Positions 30,137 through 42,178 of a stretch of DNA of 64,000 bases are shown one piece after another. Within the stretch, counting starts at the first letter, position 1, and the number at the start of each line of letters is the position of its first letter. A model generated the notes under the pieces. The model ran no database searches, had not been told where the DNA came from, and saw nothing but the letters and a program-made list of their open reading frames with translations. Position numbers and translations under genes: made by a program. This stretch comes from Methylophilaceae bacterium (GTDB lineage Bacteria; Pseudomonadota; Gammaproteobacteria; Burkholderiales; Methylophilaceae): assembly GCA_017858095.1 (NCBI GenBank), contig JAFMCB010000002.1:1-64000 (forward strand), given 5' to 3'.

Positions 30137-31875
30137 TTTTCATCCAAGGCATAAACATTAATAAAATCACCTTGCTTGTAGCCTAGGATTTTATTTCCCC
30201 CAGCAACAACTGCAATATATTGTTTACCATCAATCATGTATGAAATGGCAGGGGCATTTACTCCAGCATTAGTTTTATGTGTCCATAATAATTCACCGGT
30301 TAGTGCATTTAGAGCATTAAAGCTTCCATTTCCTTCACCGACAAAAACTAAATTACCTTGCGTGGCAAGCGTTCCTCCAACCAAAGGATCTTCTGTGTCA
30401 TGCTGCCATAAAATTTTTCCAGTAGATAAATCTATAGCTGACAAGATTCCCCATTGATCCTCGTCGGCTGGTTCCGAGGATACGTATCTTTGCGTATTTT
30501 CGCCGATATATTTCTCATGCAGGGTATATTTAATCGGCGCATGAATTGCAGAAACAAACGCGATATGCCGATCAACATTGATACTAACGGGCGACCAATT
30601 CGATCCACCTAAAATACCAGGGTAGATGATAGTTCCTGCCTCTGTTGCCTCGGCAAACATATTTTTTTGAGGAACAAATGCGTCAGATTTTAATATTAAT
30701 TCACCGGTATTACGATGGTGTATATAAAGCCAACCTGTTTTACCAGCTTGACCTACAGCTGGCACAATCTTATTATCTACTATGGTGTGAAATAAAACAG
30801 GCGGACTAGCAACATCATAACCCCACAAGTCATGAGGGACTTGCTGGTAATGCCATTTTAATTTTCCAGTATTGGCATCCAAAGCAAGCAAGGAAACAGT
30901 ATAAAGGTTGTCACCGGGTCTTGTTTCTCCGCTCATTTGTGGCGAGGGATTACCCGTTCCAAAGAATAAAGTATGTGTATCTTTATCTATGGCGGGGGTT
31001 GTCCAAGCAGAACCACCCCCAAATTTTGCAGCATCTGGATAAGTCGCTAAACTTTCTTTCTCATACATTAGATCTCGATTCAGCACCTCACCATCCTTGG
31101 TATAGTTACTCATCTCACCTTCCCAGCCAATTTCAGCAATAGTATTAAATTGCCATATTTGCTGACCTGAATAAATATCATAGGCAGCTAGGAATCCGGA
31201 TCTGCCAAATCCATTATTTATTCCAACAACTGCATTCAATGATTGGTCTTCTGTATTATCAATATGTAATCCATAACCTACGCCAGTGATACCAATAATC
31301 ACTTTATTTTCATAAACAATAGGCGCCATATTGATACCAACTCCAGTGCCGCCGCTCATTTTTTTTTGCCGATTTGGATCGTCGATAGCTAGTTGATCAA
31401 TAGACTCGGTTACCCCAAGATTATCTGCAATATTGATATCCCAAAGTTTTTGTCCTGTTTTAATATTTAATGATATTAGTCTTGCATCAACGGTGCCCAT
31501 AAAGAGTTGTTGATCATGAATTGCCACACCTCTATTTGCAGGTCCGCAACACATGCCCCATTCTTTATTGCGATCATGTTCATAACGCCACAATTCTTTT
31601 CCAGTTTTTGCGTTGATTGCAATAACATGATTAAAAGGTAAGGATACAAACATGACGCCATCTTTCATGATCGGTGTTGCTTGAAAGGTACCTCTTATTC
31701 CAGTTCGATATTGCCAAGCTAATTTTAGTTGGCCAATGTTATTAACATTGATTTGATCTAATCTCGCATAACGCTGATTATTTAGGTCATTGCCATAGGT
31801 TGCCCACTCGACATCCTGTTTTTGACAGCCGCCAATTAGGAAAGTGATGGTAATAAGTAAAATAATAATTTTCAT
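30133..31875 (-). CDS. PQQ-dependent alcohol-dehydrogenase-family quinoprotein, lipoprotein-type
   Basis: Beta-propeller W motifs, vicinal Cys 'GMCCGPANRG', lipobox LIGGC. Confidence 0.85.
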   Translation of the reverse strand: MKIIILLITITFLIGGCQKQDVEWATYGNDLNNQRYARLDQINVNNIGQLKLAWQYRTGIRGTFQATPIMKDGVMFVSLPFNHVIAINAKTGKELWRYEHDRNKEWGMCCGPANRGVAIHDQQLFMGTVDARLISLNIKTGQKLWDINIADNLGVTESIDQLAIDDPNRQKKMSGGTGVGINMAPIVYENKVIIGITGVGYGLHIDNTEDQSLNAVVGINNGFGRSGFLAAYDIYSGQQIWQFNTIAEIGWEGEMSNYTKDGEVLNRDLMYEKESLATYPDAAKFGGGSAWTTPAIDKDTHTLFFGTGNPSPQMSGETRPGDNLYTVSLLALDANTGKLKWHYQQVPHDLWGYDVASPPVLFHTIVDNKIVPAVGQAGKTGWLYIHHRNTGELILKSDAFVPQKNMFAEATEAGTIIYPGILGGSNWSPVSINVDRHIAFVSAIHAPIKYTLHEKYIGENTQRYVSSEPADEDQWGILSAIDLSTGKILWQHDTEDPLVGGTLATQGNLVFVGEGNGSFNALNALTGELLWTHKTNAGVNAPAISYMIDGKQYIAVVAGGNKILGYKQGDFINVYALDEK

Positions 31876-32706
31876 TTAGCTAAATGTGAAAATAGGTATG
31901 GAAAGAGTATCCATTTTATCAGCAATCTGAGTCATTTCTTGATTCGTGAGTCTTTCTAGAGTGAAAGCTGTTTTTTGCTCTGTGGGCCGAGCAAGGCTAT
32001 ATAAATGAATACTGTTTATTTGATTTTCATAGGGCTTAAGAAAATTAACATAGTCCTGGATTTCATTTGCACTTGGGAGCTGATTGTTAATTTTAGTTAG
32101 ACAGGTTTGAATAATTGTTGGTGATACAGCAAGGGCTGATTCAAGATTTTTTTTTATCTGCTTCGTCGTTAAGTTAACCTGATTAATGATTTTAATTTTA
32201 TCACTCTGGGTGGAATCGATTTTAAACCAGATTTCTTTTTCAAGAGATAGGCCTCGCCATGCAGCGGCTATTTCTTTTTTGTATAAATAGCTACCATTGG
32301 TAATGAGCCTGATTTTTATATCACTGGCAAGCTTATAAAAATCAAATTCTTCTTTAATTATTGTAATAACATTACTAAATTCTTTGCAAGCTGTCGGCTC
32401 TCCGTTACCTGAAAGCGCAATATCTTTAAATACCGTATTTGCATCTGTATGCTTATCTATAAAATCACCTTCAATTATTTTTTTTAGCCACTGTTTTAAT
32501 TCAGATTTAAGTTGATCTAAATTGATGGGTTCAGGCTTACCTCTTTTTAAATCAGGTACTTCACAATATATGCACTGCCAATTACATGCATTATTGGTGT
32601 TTAAATTTATACCTAATGATAACCCGCCCGCTCTTCTTGATACGACGGGGTATACATAGCGACTGTTAAAAATATCGCGACTGTGATTTGTGACAATGAG
32701 TTTCAT
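31876..32706 (-). CDS. Radical SAM protein
   Basis: CNWQCIYCEVP (CX3CX2C). Confidence 0.8.
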   Translation of the reverse strand: MKLIVTNHSRDIFNSRYVYPVVSRRAGGLSLGINLNTNNACNWQCIYCEVPDLKRGKPEPINLDQLKSELKQWLKKIIEGDFIDKHTDANTVFKDIALSGNGEPTACKEFSNVITIIKEEFDFYKLASDIKIRLITNGSYLYKKEIAAAWRGLSLEKEIWFKIDSTQSDKIKIINQVNLTTKQIKKNLESALAVSPTIIQTCLTKINNQLPSANEIQDYVNFLKPYENQINSIHLYSLARPTEQKTAFTLERLTNQEMTQIADKMDTLSIPIFTFS

Positions 32707-32806
32707 AATAAAAAAAATTTATAAATTATGATACGTTATTTAAACGAATAGTTCGCATGATCCAGAAAAGTGGTATCCAGATCATTAAAGATGAGCAGCA
32801 TAGCGG

Positions 32807-33439
32807 TTAATTTTTATGGAACCACATTCTTCTTAGCGTCCCATCTTTATCGACTATAGAATGTTTTAATGCACCAAGGATATGAAAAATTAAAATTAGC
32901 AATAACAGTTGCCCAAAGATTTCATGAAATTCATAGAAGAGTTCTCGCATGGGCGTTGAATCTATACCAGGTAGAATTTTAATTCCAAACCATTTAACTC
33001 CATATTTACTACCAATGGACATCAAAATACCTGTCAATGGAATTAGAATCATTAGTAAATACAATCCATGATGTGCGGCGGTAGCAAAACGTTTTTCCCA
33101 TGGCTTCATACTTGATAATAACGCAGGCGGTTTATGGGTAAAACGCCAGAAAATTCGAAAAAGCACAAATACAAAAAGTGTAACCCCAATGGATTTGTGA
33201 AAATTAAAATAAAAAGAGCGAGGTGACTCTGCTTCAGTGACCTCCCAGCTGTAAATACCAAGATTAAAAATATCAAAACTGATTTGTTTTGGAGCCTCTT
33301 TTGGTATATCTGTCATAAATATGCCAAGGATTAACATAAATATAATTGCAAGACCAATGAGCCAGTGAAGGAGGATAGCAACGTTATTGTATTGTTGCGA
33401 TTTGTCTGAGAATGAGTAATTCTTTTTTACTTTTGCCAT
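32807..33439 (-). CDS. Cytochrome b561 family protein
   Basis: Four TMs with conserved His (LLHWLIG, HKSIG, HHGLY, HILGALKH). Confidence 0.85.
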   Translation of the reverse strand: MAKVKKNYSFSDKSQQYNNVAILLHWLIGLAIIFMLILGIFMTDIPKEAPKQISFDIFNLGIYSWEVTEAESPRSFYFNFHKSIGVTLFVFVLFRIFWRFTHKPPALLSSMKPWEKRFATAAHHGLYLLMILIPLTGILMSIGSKYGVKWFGIKILPGIDSTPMRELFYEFHEIFGQLLLLILIFHILGALKHSIVDKDGTLRRMWFHKN

Positions 33440-33496
33440 CAGTATTCCTAATTAAAATACTTTTCAAGTTTAATGTGTTCATGTTTAAATGGAAAG

Positions 33497-34414
33497 ATGA
33501 AAACCAAGATTCTTTTTATTTTCTTGCAATTTTTTTTATGCTTTGAGTTGTTGGCTCAGCTCAATATGGTTGAGGTGCAACCGGGTTTATTTGTTCATCA
33601 GGGTAAACATTTAGATATTGAGGAAGGGTATGACGGCGATATATGCAATATTGGATTTATTATTGGCAAGCAATCAATAGCCGTTATAGATACAGGTGGT
33701 AATTTAAAGATTGGGCAAGATCTTCTATCTGAAATTCGTCGTCGTTCCGATTTACCGATTCATTACGTGATTAATACTCATGTTCATCTCGATCATATTT
33801 ATGGCAATGCAGCCTTTTTAGAGGAGGGAGCAACTTACCTTGGCCATGAAAACCTTCCCAAGGCAATGCAATTAAGAAAAGCATTTTATGAAAAATTAAA
33901 TTTAGATTTTATGGGTATTAAGTCAAATGAGTCCATCCAAATTCCGCCTTCGCAAACCATTAAAACCAACGAGGAAATAATAATAGATCTGGGAGACCGC
34001 CCACTTAAAATAAAAGCTTTTCCAGAGGCTCATACGAATACGGATATTACTATTTTGGATATCAATAGCAAGACATTATGGACGGGTGATTTATTATTTG
34101 TGGAGCGAACCCCCGTGATTGATGGGGACATTCATGGCTTTATTGATGTTTTGAGTGCACTTGAAAAAGAAAATTATAATATGGTTGTCCCCGGCCATGG
34201 AACACCCTCAAAGAATCCTGAGCAGGCCTTTGCAAAAATAAAAGCATACCTAAAAAAATTACGCGATGAAATTAGGCTTGCGATTGATAGTGGAATGGGA
34301 CTCGATGAAGCGACGCAGACGTTAGTTCAGGATGAATCAACTAATTGGGTGTTGTTCAATATTCAAAATGCAAGAAATATAAATCGTGTTTTCCCTATGA
34401 TGGAGTGGGAATAG
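33497..34414 (+). CDS. MBL-fold hydrolase, quinoprotein relay system zinc metallohydrolase type
   Basis: Signal peptide; NTHVHLDHIYGN; PGHG; start at ATG 33497. Confidence 0.8.
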   Translation: MKTKILFIFLQFFLCFELLAQLNMVEVQPGLFVHQGKHLDIEEGYDGDICNIGFIIGKQSIAVIDTGGNLKIGQDLLSEIRRRSDLPIHYVINTHVHLDHIYGNAAFLEEGATYLGHENLPKAMQLRKAFYEKLNLDFMGIKSNESIQIPPSQTIKTNEEIIIDLGDRPLKIKAFPEAHTNTDITILDINSKTLWTGDLLFVERTPVIDGDIHGFIDVLSALEKENYNMVVPGHGTPSKNPEQAFAKIKAYLKKLRDEIRLAIDSGMGLDEATQTLVQDESTNWVLFNIQNARNINRVFPMMEWE

Positions 34415-34420
34415 GATAAT

Positions 34421-34864
34421 TTATTTTTTCTTTTTACGGTTCGCACAAACATTATCAAGACTTAAAGCCATCTGAGGATGGGCTGCCATATATAAGAACC
34501 CACCAAATAAAGACAAATATTGTAACCCCTTTAATAAAAGGTCCTGATATACCGAGGGAGAAACCTCAGTAGGTATATTTCCCATAAACATAAAATAAGT
34601 CAGCGCCCAGATTAAAGAATAAATGGCAAACACGTAGGAGGTTAACTTTATTTTAAAGCCAAGGATAAGAAAAATACCAAACACGAGTTGAACAAGAATA
34701 CTGATAGGTGCAAATATACCTGGCAATCCTTTAGACATAAGGTTGACTTGATATGCTTCGTAACCTTGAGGAGCATTTAAGATAAATTGAAGAATGAAGA
34801 GAATGCTTACAAAATATAAGCTACCTAGAAAAACTCTTGCAATCAGACCAATATATTTTTCCAC
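34421..34864 (-). CDS. DoxX family membrane protein
   Basis: Four TMs; FKIKLTSYVFAIYSLI. Confidence 0.75.
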   Translation of the reverse strand: MEKYIGLIARVFLGSLYFVSILFILQFILNAPQGYEAYQVNLMSKGLPGIFAPISILVQLVFGIFLILGFKIKLTSYVFAIYSLIWALTYFMFMGNIPTEVSPSVYQDLLLKGLQYLSLFGGFLYMAAHPQMALSLDNVCANRKKKK

Positions 34865-34951
34865 AACAAATCCTTATTTTTAAATTTATAAATTATTCGA
34901 ATAATGCCTTTTTATTGATTTCTTCGCAACTATTGATTCGTAAAATTTTTT

Positions 34952-35986
34952 TTATAAACAAATTTCTTTAACAAGTTTTTTTATTGGACTCGGTAAGGCT
35001 GCATTTTCAATTTCATTTTGTTCAAGCCATAATCCATTCTCAATATCATTTAAAATATTCGGATTATCTATGTTTGCTAAATGATAGATCATCTCTAATT
35101 TGTAATGAGAAAATGTTGCTAGTTTTTTACCGCCTGTTACGACCTTATATTGCCCATCAAGATTCTTTATCATCCATATTTGCAATTCTTTTTTAGAGAT
35201 AAATTCGGGTAATGACCATAATCCTCTCCATACCGCCTGCTTTCTTCGCTTGATAAAAAAAATATTTTTTGCATTTTTTAGTATTAGGATATTTGTTTTT
35301 TTAAAGGGTAATTTTTTTACAGGTTTCTTGGCTGGAATTATTTGCGTTAAATTTTTTTGAAAGCTTTGACAGTTTTTTATTAACGGGCATTCTGTGCAGC
35401 GGGGTTTAGATCTAATACAAATTGTTGCGCCAAGGTCCATAATTGCTTGAGTGTAAATTTGAATATCATGTTTGGGTAAATTCTCTTGCGCGATTTGCCA
35501 TAATTTTTTTTCGACATTTGTTTTTCCTGACCATTCCTCTATCGCATAAAAACGACAGAAAACTCTTTTGACATTGCCATCCAGAATTGGGTAGTTTTGC
35601 TTGAATGAAAAAGCACAAATGGCACCTGCGGTTGAGCGACCAATGCCAGGTAATTGAATAATTTCTTCAAAATTACAGGGAAAGATTCCTTCATGCTTTG
35701 TTAGAATTATATTAGCTGCATCATAGAGATTTCTCGCCCGACTGTAGTAGCCTAAGCCGCTCCATAATTGCATGACGTGAGCTTCTTCAGCACGAGCCAG
35801 CGATGCAATATCAGGAAAGGTTTTGATAAATTTTTCAAAATATGGAATAACTGTTGCAACCTGCGTTTGTTGCAACATAATTTCTGATAACCAAATAAAA
35901 TACGGGTTTGTGGTATGTTGCCAAGGCAAGTTTTTTCGCCCATGGTTTGTGTGCCATTTGACAAGTGTTTTAGCAAAGGAGCTCAC
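34952..35986 (-). CDS. mutY: A/G-specific adenine glycosylase
   Basis: LPGIGRSTAGAICAF; C-X6-C-X2-C-X5-C cluster. Confidence 0.95.
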   Translation of the reverse strand: MSSFAKTLVKWHTNHGRKNLPWQHTTNPYFIWLSEIMLQQTQVATVIPYFEKFIKTFPDIASLARAEEAHVMQLWSGLGYYSRARNLYDAANIILTKHEGIFPCNFEEIIQLPGIGRSTAGAICAFSFKQNYPILDGNVKRVFCRFYAIEEWSGKTNVEKKLWQIAQENLPKHDIQIYTQAIMDLGATICIRSKPRCTECPLIKNCQSFQKNLTQIIPAKKPVKKLPFKKTNILILKNAKNIFFIKRRKQAVWRGLWSLPEFISKKELQIWMIKNLDGQYKVVTGGKKLATFSHYKLEMIYHLANIDNPNILNDIENGLWLEQNEIENAALPSPIKKLVKEICL

Positions 35987-36627
35987 ACTAGGTTAGCCAT
36001 CCAATTAGGGAGATAATGTATGAGCTCAAGACCTAAAAGATAGATGCCAAAGAAAAAAATAGAAAAATAAAATACTGAGAAAATTAACCAAAAAATCGCA
36101 ATTAAAATAAATAACCCATCTTCTTCAAATTGGGCCAGTGTTACAAAAAGAATAGCTAAGCCTGGAAAAAAATTATTTAATGGCAGCACTCCGAAAGGAA
36201 TTGCCATTAAAATTCCACCTGCAACCATGATCCCTCCCTCAAATTTCAAGCCCGACGAACCATTTACCAAATGCCTTAATCTTGGTTTGGTAATTTTTTG
36301 ACTTAAGGTAATAATAAAAATACTTAATCGCGTGATACGACTCCAATTTTTTTCACTCAAGCGTAGGGTTAAAATTTTTTTCGGTAACAAAGGAGTTGGC
36401 TTCTTTTGTAAGATTTGCCATCCAAGGGCAGCAAAAGTCATCCCCCCTAAAACGCTGAGGGGCCCAACCGGAAAAGGTTGCATGAAAGGTAATACCAACA
36501 ACAGTGCGATAAGTGAGAATCCATAATGATCCAATTTTTGTAAAACTTCACGAATGGTGATGTCTTTTTTTTTTGCGAGTATCACAATTTCTTTGAGAAC
36601 CGGGATGAGTTCTGCGTAATTTTTCAT
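35983..36627 (-). CDS. ExoD family exopolysaccharide synthesis protein
   Basis: LLLVLPFMQPFPVGPLSVLGG; start at ATG 36627. Confidence 0.8.
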   Translation of the reverse strand: MKNYAELIPVLKEIVILAKKKDITIREVLQKLDHYGFSLIALLLVLPFMQPFPVGPLSVLGGMTFAALGWQILQKKPTPLLPKKILTLRLSEKNWSRITRLSIFIITLSQKITKPRLRHLVNGSSGLKFEGGIMVAGGILMAIPFGVLPLNNFFPGLAILFVTLAQFEEDGLFILIAIFWLIFSVFYFSIFFFGIYLLGLELIHYLPNWMANLV

Positions 36628-36628
36628 C

Positions 36629-37426
36629 TTAATAAAAGTACCATAGGGTGAGAAAACCGATGAGGATACGGTACCACCCAAAAATAACAAAATCATGATG
36701 TGCAACAAAATGAATAAAGAGTTTGATGACTAAAAGTGCGCTAATAAAAGCCGTAACAAATCCAGTGAAAAAAATAATTAAGTCGGCTCTGCTTAGCAAA
36801 TGATAATTTTGACTGAGATCAAATAATGAGGCTGCAACAATAATGGGAATAGCTAAAAAAAATGAAAATTCAGTTGCAGTTTTACGATCCAGTCCCGCCA
36901 CTAATCCCCCCATAATTGTTGCTCCTGCCCGCGACACTCCCGGAATTAACGATAAGCATTGAGCGAGCCCAATATACAATGCTTGTTTTTTATTTATCTC
37001 ATCAACCGTAATGCTTTGTCGGGCAGGTATGAATTTTTCAATCAATATAATGATGATCCCACCTATAATCAACGCAATTGCGACAGCAATTGGGTTGAAT
37101 AAATAGAATTTAATTGCTTCATGAAAGAAAAATCCAAGCAGGGCTGCTGGAATAAATGCAATGATGAGTAATAAAGTAAAATTTTGCGCTATGGTCGAGT
37201 GATGCAGGCCACTAAAAGTGTGGGCAATTTTTTTTCGATACTCAATCATGACGGCCAAAATGGCACCTAATTGAATAAATATTTCAAAAACTTGACTGGC
37301 GTCGCCAGAAAAGTTTAATAGGTCTGCAGCGATAATAAGATGGCCGGTTGAGCTGACAGGTAAAAATTCTGTTGCCCCCTCAACGATGCCAAGAATAAAG
37401 GCCACCCATATAAGATAAAGATCCAT
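36629..37426 (-). CDS. uppP: Undecaprenyl-diphosphatase
   Basis: GIVEGATEFLPVSSTGHLI; PGVSRAGATI. Confidence 0.95.
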   Translation of the reverse strand: MDLYLIWVAFILGIVEGATEFLPVSSTGHLIIAADLLNFSGDASQVFEIFIQLGAILAVMIEYRKKIAHTFSGLHHSTIAQNFTLLLIIAFIPAALLGFFFHEAIKFYLFNPIAVAIALIIGGIIIILIEKFIPARQSITVDEINKKQALYIGLAQCLSLIPGVSRAGATIMGGLVAGLDRKTATEFSFFLAIPIIVAASLFDLSQNYHLLSRADLIIFFTGFVTAFISALLVIKLFIHFVAHHDFVIFGWYRILIGFLTLWYFY

Positions 37427-37438
37427 GACGATTATTAC

Positions 37439-39346
<1,908 letters not shown>

Positions 39347-39373
39347 TTAATTTTCGTAGGAGCAAAAAATTTT

Positions 39374-39448
39374 TGCTTTCCTACGGTGGGATGACCCACA
39401 TCAGGTTCGAAGGGTATCTCTCACTATTTTTTTAAATAGACCCCTAGC
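39374..39448 (-). promoter_or_regulatory. TPP riboswitch (THI element) in thiC leader
   Basis: Minus strand AGGGGTCT...GTGAGAGATACCCTTCGAACCTGATGTGGGTCATCCCACCGTAGGAAAGC. Confidence 0.9.
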
Positions 39449-39585
39449 ATTATGAGTTTTAAATTACTTTATTCTCTTTCATTAGGCAAGTAATATCGCG
39501 GGTTTTTTGAATTTTTTCTAGCGCAAATAATCAATAAGACAGGATATCTTCGATATAATAGGCAATTCAAGTAAAGTAACTCAAT

Positions 39586-40239
39586 ATGGCAGAACAAAGT
39601 CGATTTAATATGGTGGAACAACAAATTCGAACATGGGATGTGTTGGATGTTACAGTGCTGGATTTATTTAATATCATTAAGCGTGAGAATTATGTTCCTT
39701 CAAATTATCGCGGACTTGCATTTGCTGATATAGAAGTCCCCCTTGAGCATGGTGAATTTATGTTGTCACCGAAATTAGAAGGAAGAATTTTACAAGAACT
39801 TAAAGTTAAAAAAACGGAAACGGCTTATCACATTGGTACAGGGTCAGGATTTTTTGCCGCTTTGCTAGCCAAATTATCAAAGCATGTGACGACCGTTGAT
39901 ATTCATCTTAATTTTATTCAGCGTGCCAAATTACTGCATCGCGACAATGGTTTGTCTAATTTGCACCATCATCAAGGCAATGGATTTAGTTTACTGCAAG
40001 TGGAACCAGTTTCTTTTGATGTGATTGTTTTAACAGGATCTACAAGTACGGAACCGATTGGTTTGAGAGAAAAATTAAACGTTGGTGGTCGATTATTTTT
40101 CATAGTGGGCGAAGAGCCAATGATGCAAGCTAAAATTATTGAACGTTATTCTGACAATCAATATGGTGAACATCTTTTGTTTGATTGTGTGGTGCCAAAA
40201 TTAAGCTACGCTCTCCAATCGCAAGTATTTCAATTTTAA
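39586..40239 (+). CDS. Protein-L-isoaspartate O-methyltransferase family
   Basis: RFNMVEQQIRTWDVLD; HIGTGSGFFAALLAKL. Confidence 0.85.
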   Translation: MAEQSRFNMVEQQIRTWDVLDVTVLDLFNIIKRENYVPSNYRGLAFADIEVPLEHGEFMLSPKLEGRILQELKVKKTETAYHIGTGSGFFAALLAKLSKHVTTVDIHLNFIQRAKLLHRDNGLSNLHHHQGNGFSLLQVEPVSFDVIVLTGSTSTEPIGLREKLNVGGRLFFIVGEEPMMQAKIIERYSDNQYGEHLLFDCVVPKLSYALQSQVFQF

Positions 40240-41627
40240 TGGTGAATATTTTTAAGCATTTTTTCAATTTTTTTTTGGCGTTGACTTTGCAGGCAATTTT
40301 CATTGCCAATGTTTTTGCAGCCAATTCTGATTTGATTGAAATTTATGAAAAAGCTGTTAATTACGATGCTTTGCTTTCCGCATCACGATATCAAAATGAA
40401 GCAACAAAAGAGCTTATCAATCAAGGCCGTTCTTTATTTTTGCCATCAATCACCGCCTCAGGTGGTTACGATGAAAAAGACAATGAAAGAAAAATTCTAA
40501 CCCCAGGTGTATCAAGCAATGAATTGCTGTCAGGAAATAAAGCAGATTTTCATAGCTATGATTACAACATTACCATTACTCAGCCTTTATTTGATTATGG
40601 CGCATTCCAACAATACAAGCAGATTATTTCGCAAACCAACTTATCGGACAAGCAGTTACTGCAATCCCAACAGGATCTGATTTACCGCGTGTCATTGGTG
40701 TATTTTGAAACATTGATGGCACGAGATGAGATTGAGCTATTAGAGGCACAAAAAAAAGCCGTTAATGAACAATTATTGGAATCAGAAGCGCGATTTGAGG
40801 CTGGGCTTTTATCGATTACAGATGTTAATGAGGCTAAGACCAAAATGGCCTTAATTGAAGCCCAATTAATTGCCGCGATGCAGAAACTTAAAATTAAGCG
40901 TCAACAAATCAAAACCATAACAGGTGAAGAGCCGGGTATATTGAAAGGCTTAAATGTGGGGATGAACTTTGTCCAAATCAGTTCCGACATTGATGAGTGG
41001 GTAAATCTTGGCCTACAAAATAATTTAGAGCTGGGCATTGCGCAAGACCAAGTGACTATTGCCGATTATGAAATCGGTGTTCGTCAAGCAGATCATTTGC
41101 CTACGGTTGATGCCATTGCAAGTCGAAGTCGTAATTGGGATAAAGGCGGGTTCCCTTATGGGGCAACGGAAAATAAAGGCATTCGATCCTATTCGGATGT
41201 ATTAGGAGTAGAAATTAATATTCCAATTTTTTCTGGTGGATACACGAGCTCACGCGTACGCGAAGCAAAGTTGTTGAAATTTAAAACGGAAGAGGATGCA
41301 GAATATCTTAAGCGTGAGGTTGAATTAAAAATTCGTGAGAATTTTTTAAATCTGCAAGCAAATTTTGCAGAAATTGAAGCCTACTTTCAGGCACTCAAAT
41401 CTGCTGAATTGAGTTTAGAGTCAACACAACTGGCCTTTCAGGAAGGCTTAAGAAATGGTGTCGAGGTTTTAGTGGCACAACAAGTTTTATTTAATGCGAA
41501 AAGAGATTTATTGAAATCACGTTATAATTACCTTATCTACTTGATTAGTTTAAAGCTATCAGCAGGGATGTTGACCAGAAATGACATTCAAGAGATAAAT
41601 CAATATTTGACGGTGAATGAAATATGA
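40239..41627 (+). CDS. tolC: TolC family outer membrane efflux protein
   Basis: Signal peptide; TITQPLFDYGAF; overlaps upstream stop (TAATG). Confidence 0.9.
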   Translation: MVNIFKHFFNFFLALTLQAIFIANVFAANSDLIEIYEKAVNYDALLSASRYQNEATKELINQGRSLFLPSITASGGYDEKDNERKILTPGVSSNELLSGNKADFHSYDYNITITQPLFDYGAFQQYKQIISQTNLSDKQLLQSQQDLIYRVSLVYFETLMARDEIELLEAQKKAVNEQLLESEARFEAGLLSITDVNEAKTKMALIEAQLIAAMQKLKIKRQQIKTITGEEPGILKGLNVGMNFVQISSDIDEWVNLGLQNNLELGIAQDQVTIADYEIGVRQADHLPTVDAIASRSRNWDKGGFPYGATENKGIRSYSDVLGVEINIPIFSGGYTSSRVREAKLLKFKTEEDAEYLKREVELKIRENFLNLQANFAEIEAYFQALKSAELSLESTQLAFQEGLRNGVEVLVAQQVLFNAKRDLLKSRYNYLIYLISLKLSAGMLTRNDIQEINQYLTVNEI

Positions 41628-42178
41628 TTGCAGATTATGAAAAAAGCCAATTGGTGATTGTGGATGTTCAAGAAAAGTTGGCTTCAGCAATGCCAAAAGA
41701 AGTGGTTAATAAGTTGGTTAAACGTTGCGAATTGATTGTCACTGCAGCATCAGAACTTGGGATTCCTTATATATGTACGGAGCAATACCCCAAAGGTTTA
41801 GGTAAAACCTTACCTGTCATGCTGCCCTTTTTATCCGACGCTAAGTTTGTTGAAAAAATGGTTTTTGATTGTACGGTCGAACCTGTTTTTAGTCGCTGTC
41901 TTGTCAAAACACGCCCACAAATTTATTTGATGGGCATGGAAGCACATATATGTATTTTACAAACGGCACTGTCCTTGATCGACAAAGGTAAGGATGTGTT
42001 TGTTATTGAGGATGCCATCATATCGCGCAATATTTTGAACAAACAAAATGCAATTAGTCGCCTTCGTCAAGCTGGCTGCATTATTACCAATACGGAATCT
42101 GTCGTGTTTGAATGGGTAGGGTCAGCGGACCATGAGGCTTTTAAAAAAGTAGCACCTTTGATTAAAGATATCGATTAG
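41624..42178 (+). CDS. Isochorismatase-like hydrolase
   Basis: LVIVDVQEKL; GMEAHICI. Confidence 0.85.
   Translation: MIADYEKSQLVIVDVQEKLASAMPKEVVNKLVKRCELIVTAASELGIPYICTEQYPKGLGKTLPVMLPFLSDAKFVEKMVFDCTVEPVFSRCLVKTRPQIYLMGMEAHICILQTALSLIDKGKDVFVIEDAIISRNILNKQNAISRLRQAGCIITNTESVVFEWVGSADHEAFKKVAPLIKDID

Noticed and set aside
30133-31875. Calling the quinoprotein a lanthanide-type (XoxF) methanol dehydrogenase
   Set aside because: The metal-ligand region reads ALDANTG and alignment cannot be done by eye; the evidence does not support a metal or substrate call.
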